Positions 1 through 9,202 of a stretch of 35,892 bases of DNA are shown here, piece after piece. The notes beneath the pieces were generated by a model. The model saw only the letters and a program-made list of their open reading frames with translations, ran no database searches and was not told the DNA's origin. Origin of the DNA: an uncultured Anaerococcus sp. (GTDB lineage: Bacteria; Bacillota; Clostridia; Tissierellales; Peptoniphilaceae); assembly GCF_943908415.1 (NCBI RefSeq), contig NZ_CALTSY010000022.1, positions 1-35,892 of the forward strand, given 5' to 3'. Every line of letters begins with the position of its first letter. Within the stretch, counting starts at the first letter, position 1. Both the position numbers and the translations under genes were made by a program.

Positions 1-24
1 ATTCGCGCCTTATAGGCGCTGTAC

Positions 25-58
25 AAACTACCAGCTAAGCTGGTAGTTTTGATTTTTT
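25..58. terminator. Terminator hairpin at the window's left edge
   Basis: An 11-bp perfect stem (25-35 with 39-49, loop TAA) is followed on the plus strand by TTTT-G-ATTTTTT, so it terminates a plus-strand gene lying left of the window. The stop codon of the minus-strand histidine kinase (35-37) lies at the loop edge, so the kinase's last codons form one arm. A second small hairpin (5-9 with 15-19) precedes it. On the minus strand there is no T-run after the stem. Confidence 0.75.
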
Positions 59-1393
59 GAACAAAAACTTAAGGCAAGCTCCGTAATTGTCTTTATCCTC
101 ATAGTTACTTATAAGCAAAGTTCCACCATTATTTTTTATTATGTCACTTGCAATACTTAGGCCTAGACCATGGATAGTGGTATTATCTTTCTTTGTAGTA
201 AGGTATTTTAGGGGCACTTGGTCTAGGATTTCTTTCTTAAAACCACTTCCCTCATCTTTTATTTCAATCATATAATAGTCATTTTTATCTTTAAATGATA
301 GGTATAGCTTGCTTTTTTTAGGACTATGCTCTGTTGCATTTACTATTACATTCTGTAGGGCTGTTGCTATTTGCTCTTTATCTAATTTTACTATTGAAGG
401 GTCTTTTTTAGTAACTACTAGATAAATATTTTTGTTACTAGCAATAGATTCTGCAAGCTTTATCCAATAGCTAATCATCTCCTCATCTACTATATGGGCG
501 TAGGTATTAGAATTTAAAGAAAAGGATCTTAGCTTATCTACATATATATTCAAGCGATCCAAGCCTATTTCTATATCGTTTATATAGTCTAGTTGATTAG
601 GATTGCAGTCTTCTTTGATTAACTCGGTGTTGCCTCTTATTAAGGTTATCGGAGTTCTGATATCATGGCTGATATTATCTATTAGATCTTTTTGCTTTTG
701 TTCTATTTCCCATTGCTCATTAAGAGATTCTTTTAAATCATTTGCTATTATATCTAGTGAGTTTAAAACGCCATATATTTCACTATATTTGGAATCTTCT
801 CTTCTAAAATTTAAATCTCCAGCTTGTATTTGTTCGTTAGTCTTTGCTATTTTTTTGATTTCGTTTTTTAATATTTTTACAGAATGTCTAATAAGTAGAC
901 TAAATATTATTAGCCAAAGTAGGAAGAATGTTAGCATATAGATAAGTTCTATATTATTTACTTTTTCATATATATTTTTGGATGTGGATATAGCAGAAAG
1001 TTTATAGGATAAGATTAGACTTTTATCATTTGATTTTATTTTTTTAAAATATTTTCTATTTATAAGAGAGTTTGTGCTTGATTCTCCTTCTTTTTGTGCT
1101 ATATCTACATATTTTTGATCTTTACTATCTATAGTATTTGCTATTATTTTATCGTCTTTTATATAGATATAATCGTAATAATAGGGGATATATTCTGTTG
1201 TAAAGTCATCATTTTTTAAGCTGTCTTCTACTTTTGCTATATTACTTTCTGCATAATTAGCAGGGTAAATATATCCAGAGTTTATTAGATTATTAAATAT
1301 TATTACTGATAAAAGTAATATAAACATGGAATAAGCTATCTCTACAATAGCATATTTACTTATTAATAAGCCTAAAGATTTTCTATTTCCCAT
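35..1393 (-). CDS. Sensor histidine kinase (CprK/lantibiotic-sensor-like)
   Basis: Membrane histidine kinase of 452 residues that would phosphorylate the response regulator encoded just upstream. TM1 is at about 14-36 and TM2 at about 148-169, enclosing an extracytoplasmic sensor of roughly 110 residues. A HAMP-like linker follows, then the dimerisation/phosphoacceptor box NISHDIRTP with His243, the N-box around Asn348-Asn352, the G1 motif DEGSGF (380-385) and the G2 motif GLGLS (409-413). All catalytic motifs are intact. It overlaps the regulator gene by 22 bases and ends the five-gene operon. The link to antimicrobial peptide sensing comes from the neighbouring transporter, not from the sensor sequence itself; CprK of Clostridioides difficile is the closest functional analogy. 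Confidence 0.9.
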   Translation of the reverse strand: MGNRKSLGLLISKYAIVEIAYSMFILLLSVIIFNNLINSGYIYPANYAESNIAKVEDSLKNDDFTTEYIPYYYDYIYIKDDKIIANTIDSKDQKYVDIAQKEGESSTNSLINRKYFKKIKSNDKSLILSYKLSAISTSKNIYEKVNNIELIYMLTFFLLWLIIFSLLIRHSVKILKNEIKKIAKTNEQIQAGDLNFRREDSKYSEIYGVLNSLDIIANDLKESLNEQWEIEQKQKDLIDNISHDIRTPITLIRGNTELIKEDCNPNQLDYINDIEIGLDRLNIYVDKLRSFSLNSNTYAHIVDEEMISYWIKLAESIASNKNIYLVVTKKDPSIVKLDKEQIATALQNVIVNATEHSPKKSKLYLSFKDKNDYYMIEIKDEGSGFKKEILDQVPLKYLTTKKDNTTIHGLGLSIASDIIKNNGGTLLISNYEDKDNYGACLKFLFKKSKLPA

Positions 1394-2040
1394 TTATATC
1401 CCACTCCCCAAATAGTTTTTATAGGATTTATACCATGATTACTAAATTTATTTCTGATTAGTTTTATACGTTCAGTTATAGAGCTTTGGCTATCCCCATC
1501 TCTATCATAACCATAAAGAGATGTATAGATATTTTCTTTTGAAAAAGCTTGACCTTTATTTTTTATAAGCAACTCACATATTTCATATTCGCTTTTGGTT
1601 AGATTTATCTGATCTTCATAGCAATAAATTTTTTTTGCTAGTAAGTCACAGGATACAGGATAATCTAATAAGCGATTATGCTTTTCTCTTTTTTCTCGTC
1701 TAAGATGGGCTGATACTCTAGCCCTTAGTTCATTAATTGAAAATGGCTTTGTTACATAATCATCTGCCCCAAGGGCAAAGCCTTCTAACTTGTCTCTTTC
1801 AAAATCTTTAGCTGTTAGAATAATAATTGGAACATCTATAAGACTTCTATATTTCTCTAAGAAGTCAAAACCATTCATTTCTGGCATCATTATATCTAGA
1901 ATGATTAAGTCGAATTTAGGAAAGATTTTTGGGTCAATAGTCGATGCATCGTTATAAGTATCGACTTCATATTGATTTTTAAGAGTATTTTTGATTAATC
2001 TAGTAAGGTCTTTATCATCATCTATTACTAAAACTCTCAT
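1372..2040 (-). CDS. OmpR-family response regulator (CprR-like)
   Basis: DNA-binding response regulator of 222 residues. The receiver domain has the acidic pocket D7-D9, the phosphoacceptor Asp49 in LIILDIMMPEMNG, the switch Thr in ILTAKD and the conserved Lys in VTKPFS. The C-terminal winged helix (about 125-222) contains the family pattern ending TIWGVGYKW. The start codon follows immediately after the stop of the upstream permease, and the 3' end overlaps the kinase gene, so the three are probably translated together. It would be expected to bind paired direct repeats; a candidate TTAGTTA pair lies upstream of the first gene of the operon (4263-4280). Pairing with the adjacent kinase is inferred from position. 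Confidence 0.93.
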   Translation of the reverse strand: MRVLVIDDDKDLTRLIKNTLKNQYEVDTYNDASTIDPKIFPKFDLIILDIMMPEMNGFDFLEKYRSLIDVPIIILTAKDFERDKLEGFALGADDYVTKPFSINELRARVSAHLRREKREKHNRLLDYPVSCDLLAKKIYCYEDQINLTKSEYEICELLIKNKGQAFSKENIYTSLYGYDRDGDSQSSITERIKLIRNKFSNHGINPIKTIWGVGYKWEIENL

Positions 2041-2775
2041 CTAATCCTCCGTTTTTTCATATAGATCCAATTTATCAAAGAAAGTTGCTACTATCAAAAG
2101 CAATAAAGCTGAAATACTTAAGCTAAGTATCATAAAAATTATGCATATATTCAAAGTGATTTCTCCTTTTGCTAACAAATACATTAACTTGATTGGCCAT
2201 ACAAATGGTAGGTATTTCCAAATAATACTCCCTAGTCCAGTAGTTCCTAGTAATATTGCAGCGAGTGTTATAAAAATACCTAGAAGTATGCTTCCAGTTT
2301 GCCCGAATTTTAAATGCATATATTGGTATATAGCTATTAAGGGCAATATTGTAAAAAATAAAATTCCTATGATAGTTAGTAATTCACTATAATTTATTGA
2401 ACTTTTCTTAAGCAATATCCAAAATAATAAAAATATTACGCTTGCTATTAAAATTATTAAAGCATATAAAAAACTAATTAGCAAAAATTTCCCTAGGAAG
2501 GTCTTTTTGCGACTTATAGCAAACTTTACATCATTTACATAATAACTAGCACTCTTGTCAGCCTCATATATCATAGGAACAAAAAAGCTTAGAGAAAATG
2601 TTGATAAAATAGCAAAGCTTATAAAAAATCCATAAACTTCAAAGCCCTCTAAACTATTTGATCCGTATACATATATAGAAAATAATAGACTATATAAGAT
2701 GGGAGCTATAAATAAAACCCATCTTACAGGCTCCCTTTTTGTTCTTAACCAATTTGACTTTATAATGTTAAGCAT
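2041..2775 (-). CDS. ABC-2 type permease, second subunit (lantibiotic-immunity type)
   Basis: Integral membrane protein of 244 residues with about six hydrophobic segments and no soluble domain. This is the size and architecture of the MutG/EpiG/CprC class of lantibiotic-protection permeases. It overlaps the preceding permease by 8 bases and abuts the response regulator. With the partner permease (2768-3520) and the ATPase (3522-4220) it would form one exporter that removes cationic antimicrobial peptides from the membrane. Two different permeases with one ATPase is the hallmark of this transporter class. The substrate is not determined by the sequence. Confidence 0.8.
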   Translation of the reverse strand: MLNIIKSNWLRTKREPVRWVLFIAPILYSLLFSIYVYGSNSLEGFEVYGFFISFAILSTFSLSFFVPMIYEADKSASYYVNDVKFAISRKKTFLGKFLLISFLYALIILIASVIFLLFWILLKKSSINYSELLTIIGILFFTILPLIAIYQYMHLKFGQTGSILLGIFITLAAILLGTTGLGSIIWKYLPFVWPIKLMYLLAKGEITLNICIIFMILSLSISALLLLIVATFFDKLDLYEKTED

Positions 2776-3520
2776 TTTCCTTATCCTTTCTTATGCAAGC
2801 TAGGCCTATAAATATTGCAAAAATTACAAAGCTTAAAATCATAGCTATAGGAATAACATCTAAGTTCCATAATTCTGATCCTTTTTCCAAAAACGTTCCA
2901 TTTGGATGAACTCCTACTATAGGGGCTAGCATTCTTATACTATAGGAATAAGGATAAAGTTCCCACATATGACTAACTGCAGGTATGGGGGATATGAGAG
3001 ATAGGATGAAATTTAGGATAATAATCAAAAAGCCCTTGTTAAAAAATCTCATTAGACAAAATGAAATTCCAAGTATAGGCAAGGAGCCAACAAATAATAC
3101 TAATCCAGCCTTTAACATTAGACTTAGATTTATATTTTGTCCTAAAACTATTCCTCCTATTAGATAAATTATTATAGATGATAAAAAAACTACTATAAAA
3201 AGTTCTAGTATAACTACTATAGATTTAGCAAGAGTTGTTCTTTTATTATCTATCCCCAAACTTTTTTGAAAATCTATATGATTTTGCTTTTCTTTTTTTA
3301 TAATATTTATAACGAGTAAGCTTATGACTATAGGTAATATCAGTAGAGGAAACCAGTTGAAGGATGTAGCTATTAAGTAACTTCTACCTTCTGTGTCTTG
3401 CGCCATCAAATTACCCATTATTAGGTTAAATAGCAAAAATCCTATAGGTACTAGTAATAGTAATTTAAAGTTAGCAGATCTTTTTTCTTTTATAAGTTCA
3501 GCTTTCAATAGATTTGTCAT
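2768..3520 (-). CDS. ABC-2 type permease, first subunit (lantibiotic-immunity type)
   Basis: Membrane protein of 250 residues beginning MTNLLKAELIKEKRS, a short amphipathic start typical of MutE/EpiE/CprB-type permeases, followed by about six transmembrane segments (the first near 22-40). It starts one base after the ATPase stop codon and overlaps the next permease by 8 bases, so the three transporter genes form a coupled unit. The role is the membrane channel half of a peptide exporter; substrate assignment rests on family and context. Confidence 0.8.
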   Translation of the reverse strand: MTNLLKAELIKEKRSANFKLLLLVPIGFLLFNLIMGNLMAQDTEGRSYLIATSFNWFPLLILPIVISLLVINIIKKEKQNHIDFQKSLGIDNKRTTLAKSIVVILELFIVVFLSSIIIYLIGGIVLGQNINLSLMLKAGLVLFVGSLPILGISFCLMRFFNKGFLIIILNFILSLISPIPAVSHMWELYPYSYSIRMLAPIVGVHPNGTFLEKGSELWNLDVIPIAMILSFVIFAIFIGLACIRKDKENA

Positions 3521-3521
3521 C

Positions 3522-4220
3522 TTAGAAACCTTCTTTCTTTATAATAGCCATAAATAAATTTTCTAGATGATCACTACCCTTATTATTATCACCCTCGTAG
3601 GCTAGCTTACCCTTTACTATTATGCCGACTTTATCAGCTACTTGTTCAACTTCGCTTAGGATATGACTAGAAATAATTACTGTTATGCCATCATCTGTAA
3701 AAGATTTTATGAGTTCTCTTAGTTCGGTTATACCAACAGGATCAAGACCATTTGTAGGTTCATCTAGGATTAAAAGCTTTGGATTATTGATAAGTGCCAT
3801 AGCAATACCTAGCCTTTGTTTCATCCCTAGGGAGAATTCACGTGTTAGTTTATTTCCGGTATTTGTTAGACTAACTGTATTTAGTACTTCATCTATTTTA
3901 TCTTTATTAATATTTAAAAGTGTAGTTAGTACTTCTAGGTTTTCATAAGCGGTTAGATTTGGATATATAGCAGGATTTTCTATTATTGATCCTATTTCTG
4001 ATAAATCTTCTTGCTTTATAGGATGATTTTTATATAGGATTTGGCCAGAGCTTGGTCTTATAATTTGTGTTATAAGCTTTAATAAAGTTGATTTACCAGC
4101 TCCATTTGGGCCCAAAAGACCATAAACCTTTCCCTCTTCTATATTAAGAGAAACATCATCAAGGGCCTTAAAACCCTTGTATTCTTTGCTTAAATTCTCA
4201 ATTTGAATAATATTCTTCAT
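3522..4220 (-). CDS. ABC transporter ATP-binding protein (CprA/MutF/BcrA-like)
   Basis: ATPase subunit of 232 residues. Walker A is GPNGAGKST at 37-45, the signature motif is FSLGMKQ at 129-135 (a variant of LSGGQ usual in bacitracin and lantibiotic exporters), Walker B with D-loop is LLILDEPTNGLD ending at 160, and the switch His is in the ISSH motif. It is the first gene of the operon and is preceded by a TATAAT-containing leader. It energises the two permeases encoded downstream. Homologous systems (CprABC in C. difficile, NisFEG, BcrAB) protect against nisin-like lantibiotics or bacitracin. Orthology with CprA specifically is likely but not proven. Confidence 0.88.
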   Translation of the reverse strand: MKNIIQIENLSKEYKGFKALDDVSLNIEEGKVYGLLGPNGAGKSTLLKLITQIIRPSSGQILYKNHPIKQEDLSEIGSIIENPAIYPNLTAYENLEVLTTLLNINKDKIDEVLNTVSLTNTGNKLTREFSLGMKQRLGIAMALINNPKLLILDEPTNGLDPVGITELRELIKSFTDDGITVIISSHILSEVEQVADKVGIIVKGKLAYEGDNNKGSDHLENLFMAIIKKEGF

Positions 4221-4245
4221 TCTATGCCATCTTTCTTATAATTAG

Positions 4246-4280
4246 ATTATAAAATATAAAAATAACTAAATTATAACTAA
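4246..4280 (-). promoter_or_regulatory. Candidate promoter and response-regulator box of the cpr-like operon
   Basis: On the minus strand there is TATAAT at 4251-4246 without a good -35. A perfect direct repeat TTAGTTA-N4-TTAGTTA (4280-4274 and 4269-4263, 11-base period) overlaps the -35 position. Repeats one helical turn apart are the usual binding site of OmpR-type regulators, so this is proposed as the operator of the adjacent regulator. Inference only. Confidence 0.45.
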
Positions 4281-4367
4281 GGGAAAATAAATCTAATTCC
4301 TAGTTTTTTACTTGTGATTAAATTTTATAAAGTGGTAGAATAATAGTGTTACTCATACAATAATAAA

Positions 4368-4398
4368 GTTGTCTTATATGGACAACATTTAATATAGA
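4368..4398 (+). promoter_or_regulatory. Candidate promoter with overlapping palindrome
   Basis: TTGTCT (4369-4374) and TATAGA (4393-4398) are 18 bases apart, 22 bases before the ATG at 4420. A perfect 6-bp inverted repeat GTTGTC-N7-GACAAC (4368-4386) covers the -35 and spacer and could be an operator. A Shine-Dalgarno-like AAGAAAGG lies at 4406-4412. No regulator is identified. Confidence 0.4.
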
Positions 4399-4419
4399 TT
4401 AGAATAAGAAAGGCGTTTT

Positions 4420-7400
4420 ATGAATTTACATATGGGACTTGATGTTGGGTCAACAACTGTAAAAATTGTCATAACTGATGATGATTTTAATACCCTTTAT
4501 CAAGTATACAGAAGACATAAATCAGATGTAAAAGAAACAGTAAGAACTGTCTTAAATGAAGCTTACGAAGAGTTTAAGGACGATAATATCACTATAAATG
4601 TAACTGGTTCTGGTGGTATGTTCCTTGAAAAATACATGGGAATAAACTTCGTTCAAGAAGTTATAGCAGAAACAGCAGCTATAAGACAATTTTTGCCAGA
4701 AACAGATGTAGTTATAGAGTTAGGTGGAGAGGATTCCAAAATCACCTATTTGTCAGGATCTGTTGAACAAAGGATGAACTCTATTTGTGCAGGTGGTACA
4801 GGAGCCTTTATAGATCAAATGGCATCCTTACTAGATACTGATGCTTCAGGGCTTAATGATATATCCAAAAATTATAAAAAAATCTATCCTATAGCAAGTC
4901 GCTGTGGGGTTTTTGCTAAGACTGATATCCAAGCTTTGATGAACCAAGGTGCAAGTCGTGAAGATATAGCAATCTCTGTCTTCCAATCAGTAGTTAATCA
5001 AACTATATCCAACCTAGCTTGTGGTAGGCCTATTAGAGGAAATGTAACATTTTTAGGAGGACCTCTACACTTCTTACCAGCCCTAAGAGATAGATTTGTA
5101 GAAACCTTGGGAGAAGATGAAAATACATTCACTACTCCAGAAGATGCACAGCTTTATGTGGCAAAGGGTGCAGCGATTTTATCAGCTGAAAATGACAACT
5201 TTGTTCCTTACAAGGACCTTATCAAAGAGTTAGAAAAAGAAGCTCCAGAAGATATGGAGATGACCAAAAAGCTTGAACCACTTTTTGATTCGGAAGAGGA
5301 ATACGAGAACTTTGTAGCAGATCATAAGACAGATCAAGTCATCTATGAAGATATAGCTAGCTATGAAGGCCCTATATATCTTGGTATAGATGCAGGATCT
5401 ACAACTAGCAAGATGGTTTGGATAACAGAAGAAGGACATATCCTTCATCAAGACTATAGGATGAATTTAGGTAGACCTCTTGAAGTAGTTATAAATATGC
5501 TTAAAGATGGCTATGCTAAGAAGAATCCTAAGGCTTATATAGCATCATCTGGTATATGTGGTTATGGAGAAGACTTTATAAAAAATGCTTTACATATAGA
5601 TAATGGTGAGGTAGAAACCATAGCCCACTACTCAGCAGCTAAGTTCTTTAATCCTGATGTAGACTTCATATTAGATATAGGTGGCCAAGATATGAAAGCC
5701 ATGCACATTAGAGATGGAATTATCGACTCTATCCAACTTAATGAAGCTTGCTCTTCAGGTTGTGGTTCTTTCCTATCAACCTTTGCTGCAAGTGTAGGTA
5801 TGAGTGTAGAAGATTTTCAAAAAAAGGCACTTTTTGCCAAGGAACCAGCTGACCTAGGTAGCCGTTGTACAGTATTTATGAACTCCAAGGTTAAGCAAGC
5901 CCAAAAGGAAGGTTCAGAAGTAGGAGATATAGCAGCAGGACTTTGCTATTCTGTAATCAAAAATGCTATTCAAAAAGTAATCAAAGTACGTGATCCTAAA
6001 TCACTTGGAAAAAATATAGTAGTCCAAGGAGGTACTTTCTATGGAGATGCTATCCTTAGATCCTTTGAAAATATAACAGGAAGAAAGACAACCAGACCTG
6101 AAATCGCAGGACTTATGGGAGCTATGGGTATGGCCCTAATTTCTCGTGATAAATCAACTGGACAATCATCAATTGCAGGCGTTGATGAGCTAGAATCCTT
6201 CACTTATAGCCAAAAAAATGCTAGATGTGGTCTATGTACTAACAACTGTGCCCTAATCATAAATGTATTTCCAGATGGTACACGTTATGTAACGGGCAAT
6301 AGATGTGAAAGAGGTGCAGGAGTCAAGAAAGAAGAGACAGCGGCAGATTTAAACATGTATAAGTTTAAAAATGACCTACTCTTTAATAGAAAGTCTCTAG
6401 GAGATAATGCACGCATGGGAAGAGTAGGACTTCCTCGTGTCCTTAATATGTATGAAGATTATCCATTCTGGCATAAGTTCTTCACATCTTTAGGTTTTGA
6501 TGTAGTCTTATCAGGCAAATCTGATAGAGAAATGTATGAAAGAGGAATCAGCTCAATTTCCTCAGAAACAGCCTGCTATCCTGCAAAACTTGCCCATGGG
6601 CATATAGAAGATTTGGCAAGCCGTGATGATTTAGACTTGATATTTTATCCAGCAGTCTTTTATGAATACAAGCAGTTTAAGAAAGCACAAAACCACATGA
6701 ACTGCCCAGTTGTAAGTGGATATCCTGATGTTATTAAAAACAATGTAGAGAGCCTTGATAAGGTAAAATATATGAATCCTTATCTTTCCCTTGAAAGTGA
6801 AAAGATAATTTCTAATAGGCTTATAGAAGAGTTTGAAGGATACAGCCATGATGGAAATGTCCTTAACAAAAAGGAAATCAAGAATGCAGCATCTTTAGCT
6901 TGGCATGAACTTCAAGATTACCATGATCAAATAAGGATTCGCGGTAAGGAGATCATAGATTATGTAAATGCAAATAATCTCAATGCCATAGTTCTAGCAG
7001 GTCGTCCATACCATATAGACCCAGAAGTAAATCATGGTATTCCAGAATTAATTGAAGGAATGAAAATCCCAGTAATTTCTGAGGATGCAGTTGCCTATAA
7101 TATAGAAGATGTGGATACTAAGGTAAGGGTTCTAGATCAATGGTCTTATCATGCGAGACTATATCGTGCTGCTGAATATATAGCAGATAATCCAAACTTG
7201 CAATTAATTCAATTAAACTCCTTTGGCTGTGGTCTAGATGCAGTAACAACAGACCAAGTCCAAGACCTATTAGAAGCCAATGGCAAGATATACACTCTAT
7301 TAAAGATAGATGAGGTTTCAAACCTAGGTGCTATAAAGATCAGAATAAGATCATTACTCCAAGCTCTCAACCAAAAGAAGATGGAAGGCATTGTATTTAA

Positions 7401-8697
7401 AAAAGACTTAGATAGACTAGATTATTCTACACCAGAATTTACTAAAGACATGGTTAAAGAAGGATATACAATCCTTGCTCCACAGATGGCTAGAGAACAC
7501 TTTTCTATACTAGCACCAGTCTTTCATCAATATGGCATGAATATAGAATTTTTAGACAGTGTCAACGACAAGGTATTAGATCAAGGTCTAAAATATGTAA
7601 ATAACGACTCATGCTATCCATCAATTACAGTTGTAGGTCAATTTATGGAAGCTGTTAATTCAGGAAGGTATGATACAGATAAGCTTGCCATAGTTATGAC
7701 TCAAACAGGAGGAGCATGTCGTGCTAGCAACTATGTAGGCTACATTAGAAAGGGTCTTCGTGATGCAGGATATCCAAATATACCAGTTATAGCTATGTCA
7801 GCCCAAGGTATAGAGACCAATTCAGGCCTAGACCTTAGAAAGCCATCAACCATACCTTTTCTTAGGAAGGGCTTCAGGGCTATAATCTTTGGTGATTTGA
7901 TCAACAGAGTTGCCAATGCCACAAGACCTTATGAAGAGGAAAAAGGTGTTACTGATAAGCTCAAAGAAGCTTGGATAGAAAGACTTAAGGCAGAAGCGCC
8001 TACTATGAATGATAGGGAATACAAAAAATGTGTCAAAGAAATCGTAGAAGACTTTGACAATATCCCAGTAAAAGATATCAAACTACCAAAGGCAGGTATA
8101 GTTGGGGAGATCCTAGTAAAATTCTTGCCAGAAGCAAATAACAACCTTCAAAAAGTCTTAGAAGCAGAAGGTGCAGAGGTAATCCTGCCAGACTTAACAG
8201 ACTTCTTTATGTACTGTATGAAAAACTCAGAACTTAAAGTAGACTTATATGGTAAGAGCAAAAAATCAGCAAGGCTGGGTAAAATTGGTATATCAATAAT
8301 AGAACAGTACAGAAAACCAGTGAGAAAGGCCTTAAGAGAATCAAAAAGGTTTAACGAGCCAGAATACATCGACCAAATAGTAGACTATGCCAAAGAGGTA
8401 ACAAGCCTAGGTAATCAAGCGGGAGAAGGTTGGCTATTAGCTGGTGAAATGGTCGAATTAATCCATGCTGGTGCACCAAACATAGTATGTATCCAACCAT
8501 TTGGATGTCTTCCAAACCACATAACAGGTAAGGGTGTCATGAAAAAGATCAGAGAAGAATACCCAGAGGCAAACATAGTGGCAATAGATTACGATCCAGG
8601 TGCTAGCGAAGTAAACCAAATTAATAGAGTTAAGCTAATGATGAGCCAAGCAAGGGATAATTTGAAAGAAAAAAACTTGCAAGAAGTAGGTAAATAA
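4420..8697 (+). CDS. 2-hydroxyacyl-CoA dehydratase activase / dehydratase-like fusion
   Basis: Giant protein of 1425 residues from the BadF/BadG/BcrA/BcrD activase superfamily. A first ATPase domain (GLDVGSTTVK at 6-15) has cysteines in SICAGGTG (C123) and SRCGVF (C162). A second one (GIDAGSTTSK near 322) has EACSSGCG (about C444, C448) and SRCTVF (about C483). Next comes a DUF2229-type region with the cysteine cluster CGLC..C (about 603-610). The C-terminal half resembles the HgdB/double-cubane-cluster protein family, with Cys-containing motifs NDSCYPS, TGGACR and QPFGCLPN. Such proteins couple ATP hydrolysis at a dimer-bridging [4Fe-4S] cluster to low-potential electron transfer. Activase and acceptor are therefore probably on one chain. 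The substrate is unknown. It stands next to a flavin-binding protein (8711) and has its own promoter. Confidence 0.85.
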   Translation: MNLHMGLDVGSTTVKIVITDDDFNTLYQVYRRHKSDVKETVRTVLNEAYEEFKDDNITINVTGSGGMFLEKYMGINFVQEVIAETAAIRQFLPETDVVIELGGEDSKITYLSGSVEQRMNSICAGGTGAFIDQMASLLDTDASGLNDISKNYKKIYPIASRCGVFAKTDIQALMNQGASREDIAISVFQSVVNQTISNLACGRPIRGNVTFLGGPLHFLPALRDRFVETLGEDENTFTTPEDAQLYVAKGAAILSAENDNFVPYKDLIKELEKEAPEDMEMTKKLEPLFDSEEEYENFVADHKTDQVIYEDIASYEGPIYLGIDAGSTTSKMVWITEEGHILHQDYRMNLGRPLEVVINMLKDGYAKKNPKAYIASSGICGYGEDFIKNALHIDNGEVETIAHYSAAKFFNPDVDFILDIGGQDMKAMHIRDGIIDSIQLNEACSSGCGSFLSTFAASVGMSVEDFQKKALFAKEPADLGSRCTVFMNSKVKQAQKEGSEVGDIAAGLCYSVIKNAIQKVIKVRDPKSLGKNIVVQGGTFYGDAILRSFENITGRKTTRPEIAGLMGAMGMALISRDKSTGQSSIAGVDELESFTYSQKNARCGLCTNNCALIINVFPDGTRYVTGNRCERGAGVKKEETAADLNMYKFKNDLLFNRKSLGDNARMGRVGLPRVLNMYEDYPFWHKFFTSLGFDVVLSGKSDREMYERGISSISSETACYPAKLAHGHIEDLASRDDLDLIFYPAVFYEYKQFKKAQNHMNCPVVSGYPDVIKNNVESLDKVKYMNPYLSLESEKIISNRLIEEFEGYSHDGNVLNKKEIKNAASLAWHELQDYHDQIRIRGKEIIDYVNANNLNAIVLAGRPYHIDPEVNHGIPELIEGMKIPVISEDAVAYNIEDVDTKVRVLDQWSYHARLYRAAEYIADNPNLQLIQLNSFGCGLDAVTTDQVQDLLEANGKIYTLLKIDEVSNLGAIKIRIRSLLQALNQKKMEGIVFKKDLDRLDYSTPEFTKDMVKEGYTILAPQMAREHFSILAPVFHQYGMNIEFLDSVNDKVLDQGLKYVNNDSCYPSITVVGQFMEAVNSGRYDTDKLAIVMTQTGGACRASNYVGYIRKGLRDAGYPNIPVIAMSAQGIETNSGLDLRKPSTIPFLRKGFRAIIFGDLINRVANATRPYEEEKGVTDKLKEAWIERLKAEAPTMNDREYKKCVKEIVEDFDNIPVKDIKLPKAGIVGEILVKFLPEANNNLQKVLEAEGAEVILPDLTDFFMYCMKNSELKVDLYGKSKKSARLGKIGISIIEQYRKPVRKALRESKRFNEPEYIDQIVDYAKEVTSLGNQAGEGWLLAGEMVELIHAGAPNIVCIQPFGCLPNHITGKGVMKKIREEYPEANIVAIDYDPGASEVNQINRVKLMMSQARDNLKEKNLQEVGK

Positions 8698-8710
8698 TTA
8701 GGAGTTTAGA

Positions 8711-9094
8711 TTGTTAAGTGAAAAATTTTATGATGTGATAAGTCATGAAGGAAGTGTGTCAATCACTTCTTGGACTAAAGAAGGTGCTCATGTTGCTTGT
8801 ACTTGGAATACTTACCTACAAGTAACTAAGGAAGGTAAGTACGAAAAAATCTTGATTCCAGCTGCGGGAATGACAAGCATAGAAAATGACGTAAAAAAGA
8901 ATGATGAAGTTATTTTGACTATGGCAGCTAGGCAAGTAGAAGGATTTGATGGTTACCAAGGTACTGGATTTAGGATAATTGGTAAAGCTGAATTTTTAGA
9001 TGAGGGAGAATACTTCACTAAAGTAAATCAAAAGTATCCCTTTGCTAATAGAGCTCTAGTAGTTAGAGTAGAAAAAGCAAAACAATTGTTGTAA
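8711..9094 (+). CDS. Pyridoxamine 5'-phosphate oxidase-family flavin-binding protein
   Basis: Small protein of 127 residues with the split-barrel pattern of the PNPOx-like FMN-binding family: an early hydrophobic strand (VSITSW), a central ILIPAAGMTSIENDVKKNDEV block and a C-terminal FRIIGKAEFL strand. The start is TTG at 8711, seven bases after AGGAG (8700-8704); no in-frame ATG lies near the expected beginning. It follows the activase fusion by 13 bases and is probably co-transcribed, then closed by the terminator at 9099. Members bind FMN, F420 or haem and often act on small molecules; the exact reaction here cannot be told. True pyridoxine oxidase activity is unlikely at this length. Confidence 0.7.
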   Translation: MLSEKFYDVISHEGSVSITSWTKEGAHVACTWNTYLQVTKEGKYEKILIPAAGMTSIENDVKKNDEVILTMAARQVEGFDGYQGTGFRIIGKAEFLDEGEYFTKVNQKYPFANRALVVRVEKAKQLL

Positions 9095-9098
9095 ATTA

Positions 9099-9137
9099 AA
9101 AAGATTGTTACAAAAAATTTGTAACAATCTTTTTTTT
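9099..9137 (+). terminator. Strong intrinsic terminator
   Basis: A perfect 16-bp stem (9099-9114 with 9118-9133), loop AAA, then a run of T. It separates the activase/flavoprotein pair from the LCP gene. Because the lower stem is A-rich on the left arm, it may also work on the minus strand. Confidence 0.92.
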
Positions 9138-9170
9138 ATGTGTTATTTAAAGTTCAAACTTATTTACATA

Positions 9171-9179
9171 TGGTATAAT
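9171..9179 (+). promoter_or_regulatory. Extended -10 promoter for the LCP gene
   Basis: TGGTATAAT is a consensus extended -10 element located 24 bases before the ATG at 9203, directly after the upstream terminator. The -35 region is weak, as is common with an extended -10. Confidence 0.6.
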
Positions 9180-9202
9180 GGACTAATGAAGGAAGAAAAA
9201 TT

